Shown piece after piece: positions 41,477 through 50,840 of a stretch of 64,000 nucleotides of DNA; position 1 is the first letter of the stretch; each line of letters opens with the position of its first letter. The notes beneath the pieces were generated by a model, which saw only the letters and a list, made by a program, of their open reading frames with translations, did no database searches and was not told the DNA's origin. The position numbers were made by a program, and so were the translations under genes. Source of the DNA: Endozoicomonas euniceicola (GTDB taxonomy: Bacteria; Pseudomonadota; Gammaproteobacteria; Pseudomonadales; Endozoicomonadaceae); the NCBI RefSeq assembly GCF_025562755.1, contig NZ_CP103300.1, positions 2,102,501-2,166,500 on the forward strand, in the 5' to 3' direction.

Positions 41477-42214
41477 TACGACTACCTCACTTATTCTTTT
41501 ATTTATATAGGCTTTAGTTTAGCAACAATTCAAACGATTGTTTTAAACTTACGTATGAACGAATTCAATGTCAACTACTGTGCATATCTGTAAAGATGCG
41601 GCAGTACCAGGTGTTACTTCACTCTGCCTAACCTTGTACAACATTAAATCAACCAGAAGCCTTGGTATCAGTGATTAGTATCGGTGTCGTCCAATTCTTC
41701 AACGATAGCCTGATCTTTTATCTTACTGTCAGCCACTGTCGTGTTAATTCTGCTGCCTCCTTCTAACTATTCCTTATCAAATTAATTAAATCGAAGCTAT
41801 GGAGCACTTTGCGTCAAATACCTAATGTCAGTCTAAAGATATCATCTACCTTTTAGATGTAGTGAAAATAAATTGAATGTTCAGTCTTGGAAGGCACTGG
41901 TTGTTTTATTAACCTCCTACTTGCAGGATCACATTCGCTGTTATTTTTTTAACATTGGGCGGTATTAGATTGTGAAATAACTGACATAAGCAAACCAAAC
42001 ATTATCTCATGTTGCTTATGCAGCCTTTGGTATCAGTGAGCAAATATCTATTTCACAGCACCAATTAAGACTTTATGTGTATGTTCAAAGTATAAAGCTG
42101 GATTCTTTAAATTTCTGTGCATATAACTTGTACTTATGAAAATAAATTCTTTAGTGAACAAGTCATTCATTTTACTTTTTTACTATCGATTATTCGATAT
42201 GTCGGTCAACTATT
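41477..42214. other. AT-rich intergenic region without recognised genes
   Basis: About 740 bp between the second dehydrogenase and the small ORF. I see no ORF with ribosome-binding site, no tRNA and no terminator. The 13-bp word TTGGTATCAGTGA occurs at 41662-41674 and 42027-42039, each preceded by AGCC. The base composition differs from the coding regions around it. Promoters for the dehydrogenase (minus) and for the genes at 42215 and 42541 (plus) should lie here. Confidence 0.5.
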
Positions 42215-42445
42215 GTGTTTTTGTCGTGCATCTTATTTCTGGGAGCATCAGGAAAACAGTCTTTCGCCAGCAATCCGCTAACAGTAGCTTCTCAAGCGGT
42301 GACAACAATTACCCCAGCGGCAATAAATGTACTGATGCCAAATCCTTACACGCTGAAACGCATGACGATGTTTTCCACACCTGTTTTTTTAGGTGTTTCT
42401 GGTTTTTCAGCATTTTTTGCTATAAAAAAAATCGGTCGTTTATAG
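42215..42445 (+). CDS. Small exported or membrane protein (tentative)
   Basis: 76 aa from a GTG. The first 20 residues are hydrophobic (FLSCILFLGASG) and end with QSFAS, a plausible signal peptide. A later hydrophobic segment is at about 52-68 (STPVFLGVSGFSAFFAI), before a basic tail KKIGRL. There is no clear ribosome-binding site. A longer ORF in another frame (42136-42522) overlaps it but has low-complexity, shadow-like composition. It lies 95 bp upstream of the large membrane protein at 42541, which has a similar signal and membrane pattern. Confidence 0.35.
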   Translation: MFLSCILFLGASGKQSFASNPLTVASQAVTTITPAAINVLMPNPYTLKRMTMFSTPVFLGVSGFSAFFAIKKIGRL

Positions 42446-42540
42446 TACGGAAGTTAGTTCTGTTTAAGGTTAGCACCTGCTTACTGTCGCTTCTGAGTGA
42501 CAGCCAATTCTTGTTCCAATAATTTAACGAGGATGACAAC

Positions 42541-44421
42541 ATGTGCAAAAGCAATATTAGAAGCTGGCAGGGTTTGCTAAAACTCTGGACGCTCTCTTTT
42601 CTATTACTCGCCTTTATCGGGATTGTTACCAGTCAAAACACCCATGCTACCAAGGTTGGGGATACCGAAGCTCTGGGATTAAATCTACTGCAAAGCGATT
42701 CGGGTATAGACAATGCAGATTTGGCAAGGCAAATATTAGAAATGTTTCAATCCCCCATTACAGGGGGGGAGTTGAGTGAGTACGGGCCGATTGCCACCCT
42801 TCTGGCAACCATAGTGTCATGGGGCCTGGGGGGGGCCATGTCACTGAACCTTTTTATCATCTCCGGTGATTGGGGTAAAGCGATACCAGCCATGTTCGGA
42901 ACTTTTTTCCTGGCTGCGGAAAATGTATTCAAAGTTTTGCAGTTCGGGACTTACAGGCGCTTTTTTCATCGTCACAAATGTGCAGGAGGAGCCTGCCCCG
43001 ATGGTCGACAGTGGGCTGATCTTATTATCACTTTCACCGCTGTCGGGTCGGGTGTGATCATATCCGTTGCGGATGCAGATTCCGCAGGCACAGGACTGGC
43101 TACAACGTGCAAAAAATCGGATAAAGCTTCCAACTCCGAAACAAACTATTTCAATAGCACCCAGTGCGCCAACTTTGACAATGGTTATTATGAAGGCTGC
43201 ATTTTGGAAGACGCTGATAGTCAGACATTCGGTAATCAGACATTCGGTAATCAGACATTCGGTAATCAGACATTCGGTAATCAGACATTCGTCAATCAGA
43301 CATTCGTCAATCAGACAGAGGTAGCGAATGAACCCTACAACAGCTGCGAGAAAGCGAGGTACGCCGCAGGAGTAGTACTCAATGGGATACCCACAGCCAT
43401 TGTCGGGATGACCGCTATGCATAGCGTCCTTATGTACATCAAGGCATTGCTTTTTGACATCGGTAATGCTGCCAATACCATGCGTAAAGGTATTCCCGGC
43501 GTCCCATTCTATAGTGCAACTTTCATCTCTGAAGCTGGAAAACAGGCTATGAGCCTTAAAGACAGTGTGTCAACAGTTTTGAAAGAAGCCAAGCTTACTG
43601 AACCGACCACTTACCTGGCGCAAAAATTCAGGCAGGGCTTCAAACCCGAAGTAGCCTACCAGGCTATTCAATACGCCAAAACCCAGGAGCTAGTGACGAG
43701 CAATGCACTGTTAGGGGCTGCTGGAGGAGTAATGCAGGTCGCTGTTTTAGCTGGCGTTTCTCTTGTGGGGATTTATACCTTAACCGATGTTTTTAACTCC
43801 GGAAAAAATCTGGATTATATAAAAAGAAATGGCTTCAGTCTGATTCCTACGGAAGATAAGCGCTACGTTGTACAATTTCCTGATGGCACAGTCGTTGACC
43901 CCGAGCATCCGGATTATAAAATCAATAAGGAATTTGTGCAGTCATTCAAGGATAATATGGAAAGTGCCGATGGGGCTATGATTCGTAGCCAAATGACGTA
44001 CATTGCTCAGTCAATTATGGTTGGACTTGCTGGTGTTATTGGCCCGTTCCTCGTTGTGAAAGGGTTGGGTCAAGTGATTTATCATTCTAAAATCAGGGAG
44101 TTGCCAATGGAGTTTTTATATTTCCCTTCTTTCGCGGTGTCCCTGGCAATGACCTCAGCCGGATTTCATTTTTACGGTGAAAATCTGGATGGTGCTGAGG
44201 AGAGTATTAAGCAGCTTACTGCTTACAGGAAGGCGACGGGAGAAGACAAGTACATCGTCGATGATATGCTGACACCCAACCAGAAGATCTGGCTGTCCAA
44301 AATCCTGCTGGCGGGTGTCTTCACCGTAATGGGTGCCGTTGCAATTCAGCCTTATATTTCTCTTAGTATGCGTAAAACCGGTAATTTTTTCGTCTACATA
44401 TCTCATTTCTGCAAACATTAG
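42541..44421 (+). CDS. Multi-pass membrane protein with tandem NQT repeats
   Basis: 626 aa, unknown family. GAGG lies 8 bp before the ATG. A signal peptide (ending THATK, about residue 37) is followed by hydrophobic segments at about 81-105, 110-130, 155-175, 280-305, 395-420, 485-515, 525-545 and 580-600. A Cys-containing loop (CKKSDKASNSETNYFNSTQCANFDNGYYEGC) carries the tandem units QTFGN four times and QTFVN twice (residues 228-257), then QTEVA. Each unit boundary gives N-Q-T, the N-glycosylation sequon pattern. The second half is rich in Ala/Gly helices. Transport or surface-display roles are both possible; I can assign neither. A terminator follows at 44509. Confidence 0.7.
   Translation: MCKSNIRSWQGLLKLWTLSFLLLAFIGIVTSQNTHATKVGDTEALGLNLLQSDSGIDNADLARQILEMFQSPITGGELSEYGPIATLLATIVSWGLGGAMSLNLFIISGDWGKAIPAMFGTFFLAAENVFKVLQFGTYRRFFHRHKCAGGACPDGRQWADLIITFTAVGSGVIISVADADSAGTGLATTCKKSDKASNSETNYFNSTQCANFDNGYYEGCILEDADSQTFGNQTFGNQTFGNQTFGNQTFVNQTFVNQTEVANEPYNSCEKARYAAGVVLNGIPTAIVGMTAMHSVLMYIKALLFDIGNAANTMRKGIPGVPFYSATFISEAGKQAMSLKDSVSTVLKEAKLTEPTTYLAQKFRQGFKPEVAYQAIQYAKTQELVTSNALLGAAGGVMQVAVLAGVSLVGIYTLTDVFNSGKNLDYIKRNGFSLIPTEDKRYVVQFPDGTVVDPEHPDYKINKEFVQSFKDNMESADGAMIRSQMTYIAQSIMVGLAGVIGPFLVVKGLGQVIYHSKIRELPMEFLYFPSFAVSLAMTSAGFHFYGENLDGAEESIKQLTAYRKATGEDKYIVDDMLTPNQKIWLSKILLAGVFTVMGAVAIQPYISLSMRKTGNFFVYISHFCKH
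43222..43311 (+). repeat. Six in-frame 15-bp tandem repeats
   Basis: CAGACATTCGGTAAT occurs four times from 43222, then CAGACATTCGTCAAT twice, then a degenerate CAGACAGAGGTAGCG. Copies are identical within each class, which points to recent slippage. The period is five codons, so changes in number keep the frame. Confidence 0.95.
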
Positions 44422-44508
44422 CATCCGTAACAAACTCAAAGATTGCCTTGGTCGGTTGCGGAGTTGTTGCTCACGCAACCAGTTCAGCTGAATATTTTCA
44501 GCCATCCA

Positions 44509-44543
44509 GCCGTCATTCTCCCGGAAAGGGAATGGCGGCTTTT
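44509..44543 (+). terminator. Intrinsic terminator after the NQT-repeat gene
   Basis: GCCGTCATTC (44509-44518) and GAATGGCGGC (44530-44539) pair with one G-T wobble around an 11-nt loop, followed by TTTT. It lies 88 bp past the stop of the membrane protein gene and 30 bp before the convergent bioD stop. Confidence 0.75.
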
Positions 44544-44572
44544 ACTCAGACTGGAAAGAAACAGATCATGAT

Positions 44573-45253
44573 TTACAGCATAGGCTCGATATCAAGATGC
44601 TCCGCAACAGCCCTGTTATCGAGTGTTTCCAGCCAGGGAACTACACCAAGACAGGGCGCAGGCAGACTGTCTTTCAGGGTCTGAATATTTTCTTCATAGT
44701 GGTTCATGTCCGGGGCAACCTGGTTCGCCACCCAACCTGCCAGCCTGGCACCATCACGAACAATCGCTTCAGCAGTGAGCAGTGCATGATTCAGGCACCC
44801 CAGCTTCATGCCGACCACCAGAATGACCGGCGTATTCATTTCAAGCGCCAGCCCTGACAGCATTTCCCGATTATTCAACGGAACTTTCCAGCCACCAGCC
44901 CCTTCAATCAACGACAGATCATGTTTACGCATCAGGGCACCACGGCAAATTCCTGCCAGCCAATCCACCGTTGTACGACGACCCTCTTCTTTTGCGGCAA
45001 TGTGCGGTGCAATCGGCGGCTGAAACGCAACAGGGTTGACCTGAGCATAAGGTAGTTCCAGCGTCATGGCCTCCATCAGGTTCATAGCGTCACCATTACA
45101 CAAACCTTCCGGGGTCATTTCGCAACCCGCCGATACCGGTTTAAGGGCAATGGTTTGCAGTTGCTTCTGACGGGCCGCTTCAAGCAGACCACAGGACACC
45201 ACTGTTTTACCGGCATCCGTATCGGTGCCAGTAACAAAATACGTTTTAGCCAT
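44573..45253 (-). CDS. bioD: Dethiobiotin synthetase
   Basis: 226 aa. It forms the ureido ring of dethiobiotin from diaminopelargonate, CO2 and ATP. The N-terminal P-loop VTGTDTDAGKTVVSCGL, KPVSAGCE, PHIAAKEEGR and the EGAGGWKVPLN strand are the family's conserved segments. Last gene of bioBFHCD, 24 bp after bioC. bioA is not in this window. Confidence 0.95.
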   Translation of the reverse strand: MAKTYFVTGTDTDAGKTVVSCGLLEAARQKQLQTIALKPVSAGCEMTPEGLCNGDAMNLMEAMTLELPYAQVNPVAFQPPIAPHIAAKEEGRRTTVDWLAGICRGALMRKHDLSLIEGAGGWKVPLNNREMLSGLALEMNTPVILVVGMKLGCLNHALLTAEAIVRDGARLAGWVANQVAPDMNHYEENIQTLKDSLPAPCLGVVPWLETLDNRAVAEHLDIEPML

Positions 45254-45277
45254 TTGAGTTTATTGCTCCGGCCTTTT

Positions 45278-46102
45278 TTAAATGATAAGCGGCTTATGCA
45301 CTATTCCGTAAATAACCTCATAAGAAAGAGGCAGTCCTTTTTCTGTTCGAAATACTTCATAAGCCTCCTGAAGCTTCAGGATACGATGACGGGACATCAG
45401 CCCATTCTGCCGCGCTGGAACCGTGTTCACCCCAAGGGCTTTCATATCCCGGAGTAACTGCATGACGGAAGGATAGTAGATGGTTTCGGTTTGCAGCCTG
45501 AAAGAATGTAACTGGCAGTCAGACTGCTGCACACAGTGTTTTTGAGCACTGTAAGTATCAAAGTCATTAACATGAACATGGGGGTCAACCTGACCCCACG
45601 CCCGCTTCAGCTCGTGCATAGTGCCAGCTGCCAGAGTTGAAAAGACAAACAGGCCACCGGGTTTTAAAACCCGGTGTACCTCTTCAAGAACCCTGTTCAG
45701 GCTACACCACTGGATAGCGAGGCTGGAAAAGACCACATCAAAACGGTTGTCTTTGAACGGCAGGTGTTCAATATCTCCGGAACACCAGTCCAACTGGGGG
45801 AAACAGGATCGGGCATGGGCAGCCATGCCCATCGCCAGATCCAACCCTACTACAGAGGCCTGTGGATAATGACCGGCCACCTGAATCGTCTGACGACCTG
45901 TTCCAGAACCCAGGTCCAGGACAAACTCAGGCTTGCGGTTTGAAGGTAATCCCAGCATCGTCCGGGCAGCGACCCGGTTCTGAAGCGCGGCAGCAACGTC
46001 GTAGGTACTGGCGGCACGGCTGAAATTCACGGCAATTCGTCGTTTATCGGCTTGCTCCGGTCGGCAGGCTTCAGCCACCGATGACGTTACCCTCTCGAGC
46101 AT
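45278..46102 (-). CDS. bioC: Malonyl-ACP O-methyltransferase
   Basis: 274 aa SAM-dependent enzyme that methylates malonyl-ACP so that the fatty-acid machinery can build the pimeloyl chain. The SAM motif VLDLGSGTGRQTIQVAGHYP is at about 61-80, then GLDLAMGM, FDVVFSSLAIQWC and HRVLKPGGLFVFSTL. FSRAASTYDVAAALQ near the N-terminus is typical of BioC. It overlaps the end of bioH by 16 bp. Confidence 0.93.
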   Translation of the reverse strand: MLERVTSSVAEACRPEQADKRRIAVNFSRAASTYDVAAALQNRVAARTMLGLPSNRKPEFVLDLGSGTGRQTIQVAGHYPQASVVGLDLAMGMAAHARSCFPQLDWCSGDIEHLPFKDNRFDVVFSSLAIQWCSLNRVLEEVHRVLKPGGLFVFSTLAAGTMHELKRAWGQVDPHVHVNDFDTYSAQKHCVQQSDCQLHSFRLQTETIYYPSVMQLLRDMKALGVNTVPARQNGLMSRHRILKLQEAYEVFRTEKGLPLSYEVIYGIVHKPLII

Positions 46103-46833
46103 AAACAGGCTACCAGTTCTGCCACCTGACGGGTAATGCCGGTTTCGTTATCAAGAAAGAAAGTATGCCCACCATTAAACACATTAACAGCATGGGCAGG
46201 GAAGTCCTGTTCGATGCGTTCGGCAACATCGGCAGGAACCAGGGCATCCTGTCGACCAAAGCAGTGAATCACCGGACAACGCAGATCGGCAAACTGGGAG
46301 CGCACATTGCTTTCGCCAAGAAGTTTCAACATACCTGACAAAATAGCCGGTTCCAGATCAACATCCCCGGTCAATGCACCCAGTTCACGCATCAGGGTTT
46401 TCTGGTTGCTGTTGCCCATTGAGCAAAGCATGGAAAACTGTTGGATAGTGGCCTGGGGGTCTTCTTCCATCCCGGCATAAAAGCTTGAAAAGGTGGCGGG
46501 TAACATAGCCTGTTGCCAGTCATCATTGCGAACAAAGCACGGGTTAGTCCCCAGAGTCACCAGGCCTGCCACTTTGTCCGGGTTCTGGCTCGCATAAAGC
46601 GCAGCCAGCGTGCCACCCAAAGACCAGCCAACCAGCACCACTGGCGTTTCCAGCAGATGCAAGTCGAGGTAATTCAGCAGTTCCTGCCAGTCATAGCGGC
46701 TACCGGGCTCCGATACCAGCCCCGGCAGCTGTACCACACAGGCCCGACCGTCTCCATCCAACTCCTGTGCCAGTGGCTCCAGCACGGTTGCCGGCATGCC
46801 CCAACCACTGATTAATACGATGGGCAGACTCAT
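46087..46833 (-). CDS. bioH: Pimeloyl-ACP methyl ester carboxylesterase
   Basis: 248 aa alpha/beta-hydrolase (E. coli BioH 256) that removes the methyl ester from pimeloyl-ACP and ends chain building. ISGWGMP near the N-terminus, the nucleophile elbow LVGWSLGGTLAALYAS, the Asp in CFGRQDALVP and His in FNGGHTFFL form the catalytic triad. The start overlaps the bioF stop (ATGA). The adjacent BioC confirms the BioC-BioH pathway. Confidence 0.92.
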   Translation of the reverse strand: MSLPIVLISGWGMPATVLEPLAQELDGDGRACVVQLPGLVSEPGSRYDWQELLNYLDLHLLETPVVLVGWSLGGTLAALYASQNPDKVAGLVTLGTNPCFVRNDDWQQAMLPATFSSFYAGMEEDPQATIQQFSMLCSMGNSNQKTLMRELGALTGDVDLEPAILSGMLKLLGESNVRSQFADLRCPVIHCFGRQDALVPADVAERIEQDFPAHAVNVFNGGHTFFLDNETGITRQVAELVACLCSRG

Positions 46834-48020
46834 GCAACATCCTCCTGCAACGGACTTACCGTGCGCTCAAGTGCGGTCAGCAACTGCTCTACATGCTCTT
46901 TGCTGTGGGCAGCGCTGAAAGTAATACGTAGCCTCGACGTTCCTCTTGGAACGGTAGGCGGTCGAATGGCAGTCACCAGAATACCCTGCTGAGCCAGTGC
47001 GTCACTCAGAGCCATGGCATTGCTGGCACTGCCGACCATAATCGGCTGAATCGGCGAAGCCGAATCCATCAACTGCAACCCCAGCTGTGCACAACCCTTG
47101 CGAAAACACTGAATCAGCGCCTGCAAATGATCGCGTCGCCAGCTTTCTTCACGCAACAGTTTCAGGCTGGTTTGGGTTGCAGCGGCTACCGCCGGAGGCA
47201 TGGAGGTGGTGTATATATAGGTACGGGCAAACTGGATAAGAGTTTCAATTAATGCTTCGCTACCTGCCACAAACGCTCCGGCTGTGCCAAAGGCCTTGCC
47301 CAGTGTACCAACCAGAACCGGCAGGTCATCCTGAGGCAGATCAAAGAATTCTGCAACTCCGCCCCCCATCTTCCCCAGACAACCAAAACCATGGGCATCA
47401 TCCACCATCAGCCAGGCATTTTGCTGTTTTGCCAGTTGTACCAGCTCAGGCAGAGGTGCCACGTCGCCATCCATGCTGAAGACGCCATCGGTGACAATTA
47501 ACCGGCGACGGGCCTCAGTACGCTCTAAACGGGTAGCCAGGTTCTCCACGTCATTATGCAGATAACGCTGAAAACGAGCCCCGGAGAGCTGACCGGCATC
47601 CAGCAGGGAGGCATGGTTCAGACGATCCTGAAACACAGCGTCGCGCTTATTTAACAAGGCAGAGATCACGCCAAGGTTCGCCATATAGCCATTGGAGAAC
47701 AGTAGCACCCGGTCGCGTCCGGTAAACTCAGCCAACGCTTCTTCCAGCTGATGATGCGCCCTGCTGTGCCCTACCACCAGATGGGAAGCGCCACCGCCGA
47801 CACCATAGTCAGCTGTCGCCTTTTTCAGGCTGGCAATGACTTCAGGATGATTGGCTAATCCCAGATAGTCGTTATTACAGAATGCCAGATACTTCTTACC
47901 CTTTATGACCACTTCAGGCCCCTGGGCGGTGTCGAGGGTTTTGCGTGACCGATACAGGCTAGCTTCCCGGCGGGTCTGCAAATCCTGTTGCAATGCTTTC
48001 TCCATAGACGATCCGTCCAT
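46830..48020 (-). CDS. bioF: 8-amino-7-oxononanoate synthase
   Basis: 396 aa from the ATG at 48020; an in-frame GTG at 48029 would add three residues. GAGG lies 8 bp before the ATG and supports 48020. This PLP enzyme condenses pimeloyl-ACP with alanine. Seen: CNNDYLGLANHPEV, GVGGGASHLVVGH, DDAHGFGCLGKMGGG and VGTLGKAFGTAGAFVAGS with the PLP lysine. It follows bioB by about 10 bp and overlaps bioH. Confidence 0.95.
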   Translation of the reverse strand: MDGSSMEKALQQDLQTRREASLYRSRKTLDTAQGPEVVIKGKKYLAFCNNDYLGLANHPEVIASLKKATADYGVGGGASHLVVGHSRAHHQLEEALAEFTGRDRVLLFSNGYMANLGVISALLNKRDAVFQDRLNHASLLDAGQLSGARFQRYLHNDVENLATRLERTEARRRLIVTDGVFSMDGDVAPLPELVQLAKQQNAWLMVDDAHGFGCLGKMGGGVAEFFDLPQDDLPVLVGTLGKAFGTAGAFVAGSEALIETLIQFARTYIYTTSMPPAVAAATQTSLKLLREESWRRDHLQALIQCFRKGCAQLGLQLMDSASPIQPIMVGSASNAMALSDALAQQGILVTAIRPPTVPRGTSRLRITFSAAHSKEHVEQLLTALERTVSPLQEDVA

Positions 48021-48030
48021 AACAGACACC

Positions 48031-49110
48031 TCAGGAGGCTTTCATGGCATCGTAATAATGTTCGTTATCCTGCTCACGCAGAGGGCAGATGCGGGCAAAC
48101 TCTTTAGCCGCTTCTTCTGAAGCTTGTTGTGAAGAAAGCTCTGTCCGGTCATCTGTATTAATGCCCAGTTTATCGAACAACTGTCGGTCACTGCTTTCTT
48201 TAGGGTTTGGAGTGGTCAACAGTTTATCGCCCAGGAAAATGGAGTTGGCACCTGCCAGAAATGCCAGCGCCTGTAGTTCGTCGCTCATATTCTCACGACC
48301 GGCAGAAAGCCGCACACAGGAGGCAGGCATCATAATCTTGGCAACGGCAATGGTGCGAACAAACTCGATACCATCCACAGCGTCAACATCTTCCAACGGT
48401 GTACCCTCTACCCGTACCAGCATATTCACAGGCACACTTTCCGGATGCTTAGGCAGATTGGCCAGTGCCACCAGCATGCCTGCGCGGTCACGCTCGGTTT
48501 CCCCCAGGCCAACAATGCCGCCACTGCAAATATTCATACCGGCATCACGAACGTGCTGCAAAGTATCCAGACGATCAGAGAAGGTACGGGTGGTAATAAT
48601 GTTGCCGTAAAACTCCGGCGAGGTATCCAGATTATGGTTGTAATAGTCCAGACCGGCGTGTGCCAGCCGGCTCGCCTGGTCAGCATTCAGCATACCCAGT
48701 GTCATGCAGGTTTCCAGCCCCATAGCCTTAACGCCCTTTACCATCTCCATGATATACGGCAGATCTTTTTCCGGCGGATTTTTCCAGGCGGCGCCCATGC
48801 AGAAGCGTGTGGCTCCGGAGGCTTTCGCGGCACGGGCTTCTTCCAGCACCTTACGCACTTCCATCAGTTTTTCTTTACTGAGTCCGGTGTTGTAGTGCCC
48901 GCTCTGGGGACAATATTTGCAGTCTTCCGGGCAGGCTCCGGTCTTGATCGACAACAGTGTACTAACCTGCACCTGGTTTGGGTTGAAGTATTCGCGGTGA
49001 GCCAGCTGGGCCTGAAAGATCAGGTCATTGAAAGGGAGCTGAAACAACGCTTCAACTTCCTCTACTGTCCAGTCGTGGCGAAGTGTCATAGCAGAATGAG
49101 AAGAGTTCAT
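48031..49110 (-). CDS. bioB: Biotin synthase
   Basis: 359 aa radical-SAM enzyme that inserts sulfur into dethiobiotin. TGACPEDCKYCPQSGHY carries the CxxxCxxC of the 4Fe-4S cluster (about 61-68). YYNHNLDTSPEFY, CSGGIVGLGET and RLSAGRENMSDE are conserved, the last with the Arg of the 2Fe-2S site. First gene of bioBFHCD. It is divergent from comF with 129 bp between; I see no convincing BirA operator there. The C-terminal 40 residues are variable. Confidence 0.96.
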   Translation of the reverse strand: MNSSHSAMTLRHDWTVEEVEALFQLPFNDLIFQAQLAHREYFNPNQVQVSTLLSIKTGACPEDCKYCPQSGHYNTGLSKEKLMEVRKVLEEARAAKASGATRFCMGAAWKNPPEKDLPYIMEMVKGVKAMGLETCMTLGMLNADQASRLAHAGLDYYNHNLDTSPEFYGNIITTRTFSDRLDTLQHVRDAGMNICSGGIVGLGETERDRAGMLVALANLPKHPESVPVNMLVRVEGTPLEDVDAVDGIEFVRTIAVAKIMMPASCVRLSAGRENMSDELQALAFLAGANSIFLGDKLLTTPNPKESSDRQLFDKLGINTDDRTELSSQQASEEAAKEFARICPLREQDNEHYYDAMKAS

Positions 49111-49239
49111 GTTGCCCGAAAATTCCCCGGAGTGCCCGTTGCAGAAGTGCAGAGCACAGCCTTTACTGTTGATTATTGAAACTTAAACACACCTGATAAT
49201 AATCAATTGAAACTCAACGTCAATCACCAGCAATAAATA

Positions 49240-49956
49240 ATGTTTACAATCGAACAATTATTAAACAATGCGTTACAGATCAGTTGCCTTCTGTGTCGGG
49301 GAACCACTCCATTTAAACAGCCACTTTGCCAGTTGTGCCTGACTGCCTGTCCGGATAATCAGCAAGCCTGCCAGCGCTGCGGTTTACCCATGGCGGTTTC
49401 GCACCTCTCAATCTGTGGTCAGTGCCTGAGTCAGCCTCCTGTTTTTCAACACTGCTACTCGGCTTTTCAATATCTTTTTCCAGTGAATCATATAATCCAC
49501 CGAATAAAATACAGTCGCCAGCTCGCCCTGATTCAACCTCTGACGGCCTCACTGGCAGAGGTTCTGCGGGAACGTTACCACCTGTTGCCCTGGCCAGAAG
49601 CCATTATTCCAGTACCACTGCACAAAAAACGATTACGACAGCGAGGTTATAATCAGGCACTTCTGCTGGCAAAAGCACTGACCCGGCTACTGAAAGATAA
49701 AGGTATGGTATTGGACAGAAGACTGGTAAAGCGGATTCGTGCGACAGAAGCCCAACAACAGCTTAAAGCTATCCAGCGTCGTATAAATATTCAGGGAGCT
49801 TTTGCCTGTAATAAAGCAATAGCCTATCAGCATGTTGCCATTGTTGATGACGTTGTCACCACGGGGGAAACCGTTTCGGAACTCTCCAGGGTACTGCTAA
49901 AACGGGGTGTCAAAACCGTTGATGTGTGGTGTCTGGCAAGAACACCTGCGGGCTGA
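49240..49956 (+). CDS. comF: ComF/GntX-family phosphoribosyltransferase-like protein
   Basis: 238 aa. N-terminal zinc-ribbon cysteines (CLLC, CQLC, CQRCGLP, CGQC) are followed by a type I phosphoribosyltransferase domain with PVPLHKKRLRQRGYNQALLLAKAL and the PRPP loop VAIVDDVVTTGETV. ComF is needed for DNA uptake in naturally competent bacteria, and GntX is the E. coli relative. A position next to bioB is normal for gammaproteobacteria. The stop is shared with the start of the next gene (TGATG). Confidence 0.93.
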   Translation: MFTIEQLLNNALQISCLLCRGTTPFKQPLCQLCLTACPDNQQACQRCGLPMAVSHLSICGQCLSQPPVFQHCYSAFQYLFPVNHIIHRIKYSRQLALIQPLTASLAEVLRERYHLLPWPEAIIPVPLHKKRLRQRGYNQALLLAKALTRLLKDKGMVLDRRLVKRIRATEAQQQLKAIQRRINIQGAFACNKAIAYQHVAIVDDVVTTGETVSELSRVLLKRGVKTVDVWCLARTPAG

Positions 49957-50840
49957 TGGGCAAAGGTTACCAGTTTGGATTGAAGGCTGCTCCTGACGTA
50001 GACAGCCTTAAGGGAGGGTTTGTTTTGCCTTATACCGGTTCGAAAGCGCAATATTCCTGTCAGGAAAATAAATTCTTTTTGTTTACAGGTCGATCATTCG
50101 CAAAAAATAAGGTTCAAAATCTGATTATTGATTGTGACGCAGGGATGGTTAGCAGCGACTGCGCCAGATCGTTTTCCGTGCATTCGGGTTACAGAGTGTT
50201 TTTTTATTGTCCTCACGGAAGTGCATTTTCACCCTCTATAGGGTTTCCCAACCCTTTAATGCTAGGACAGTTGAAAATTCACGAGGTTTTAGATGAATCT
50301 CAAGTATGTTTTGATTACTGGCTAATCCCCAAATTAGATAACGCCAACCATGGCTTCATAAATAACAATACTGCCGATCTGCGCCAGCTATACAAATCTC
50401 TTATAAAGAATGACAGAGCCCTGAGGCTCAAAACCGGAGAGAAGGAATCTGAAAAAATTTACGATATTATTTTGCCTACCTGTAGAGTGCCATTGCATCG
50501 ATTACTGGATGAGATAAAACTCAGGTTTCCCCACTACCAGAACATCCACTGTATGTTTGAACGAGCGATATGGCGCGCAGGGACATCGTATCAGCCAGGA
50601 ATGCCTGCAGGTTCAGTGTGGAATACCGGGACACGATCCCATCCAGGTTTCAAATTCCATGATCCCTACCTTCCATCTTCCACCCCCTCTTTCAGAGGAC
50701 GATTGGGTTATTGGGAGTTGGTCTCCCGTGATGAAAACCCATGGGTATTTATTGAACTAACCGAAAGTACTCGACTACTCGCTGAAGGGGAAAGGGGCAG
50801 CACTAACTATGGTGCCATATCTGGCTATGGTGGCTCTTGA
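49956..50840 (+). CDS. Unknown protein, weakly resembling the Stv-type adhesin fold
   Basis: 294 aa from the ATG at 49956, whose A overlaps the comF TGA. An earlier start at 49926 would run inside comF. No signal peptide. The centre (NLIIDCDAG, SVHSGYRVFFYCPHGSAFSPSIG) resembles the putative adhesin Stv domain, in which a short strand is followed by a turn and an FY-PHG motif; I am not certain of this. Nothing else is recognised. The C-terminus is Gly/Ser-rich (GERGSTNYGAISGYGGS). The coupling to comF looks fortuitous or recent, because comF normally ends its operon. Confidence 0.55.
   Translation: MGKGYQFGLKAAPDVDSLKGGFVLPYTGSKAQYSCQENKFFLFTGRSFAKNKVQNLIIDCDAGMVSSDCARSFSVHSGYRVFFYCPHGSAFSPSIGFPNPLMLGQLKIHEVLDESQVCFDYWLIPKLDNANHGFINNNTADLRQLYKSLIKNDRALRLKTGEKESEKIYDIILPTCRVPLHRLLDEIKLRFPHYQNIHCMFERAIWRAGTSYQPGMPAGSVWNTGTRSHPGFKFHDPYLPSSTPSFRGRLGYWELVSRDENPWVFIELTESTRLLAEGERGSTNYGAISGYGGS

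Noticed and set aside
42136..42522. 128-residue ORF upstream of the NQT-repeat gene
   Set aside because: Composition is low-complexity Ser/Phe/Cys, with no signal or domain; the overlapping 76-residue frame has a better signal and membrane pattern.
42841..43422. 193-residue minus-strand ORF across the NQT repeats
   Set aside because: Antisense of the repeat gene; its ECLIT repeats are just the reverse reading of the 15-bp units.
49111..49239. BirA operator between bioB and comF
   Set aside because: The region is AT-rich but I could not find two half-sites with the expected spacing, so it is not claimed.
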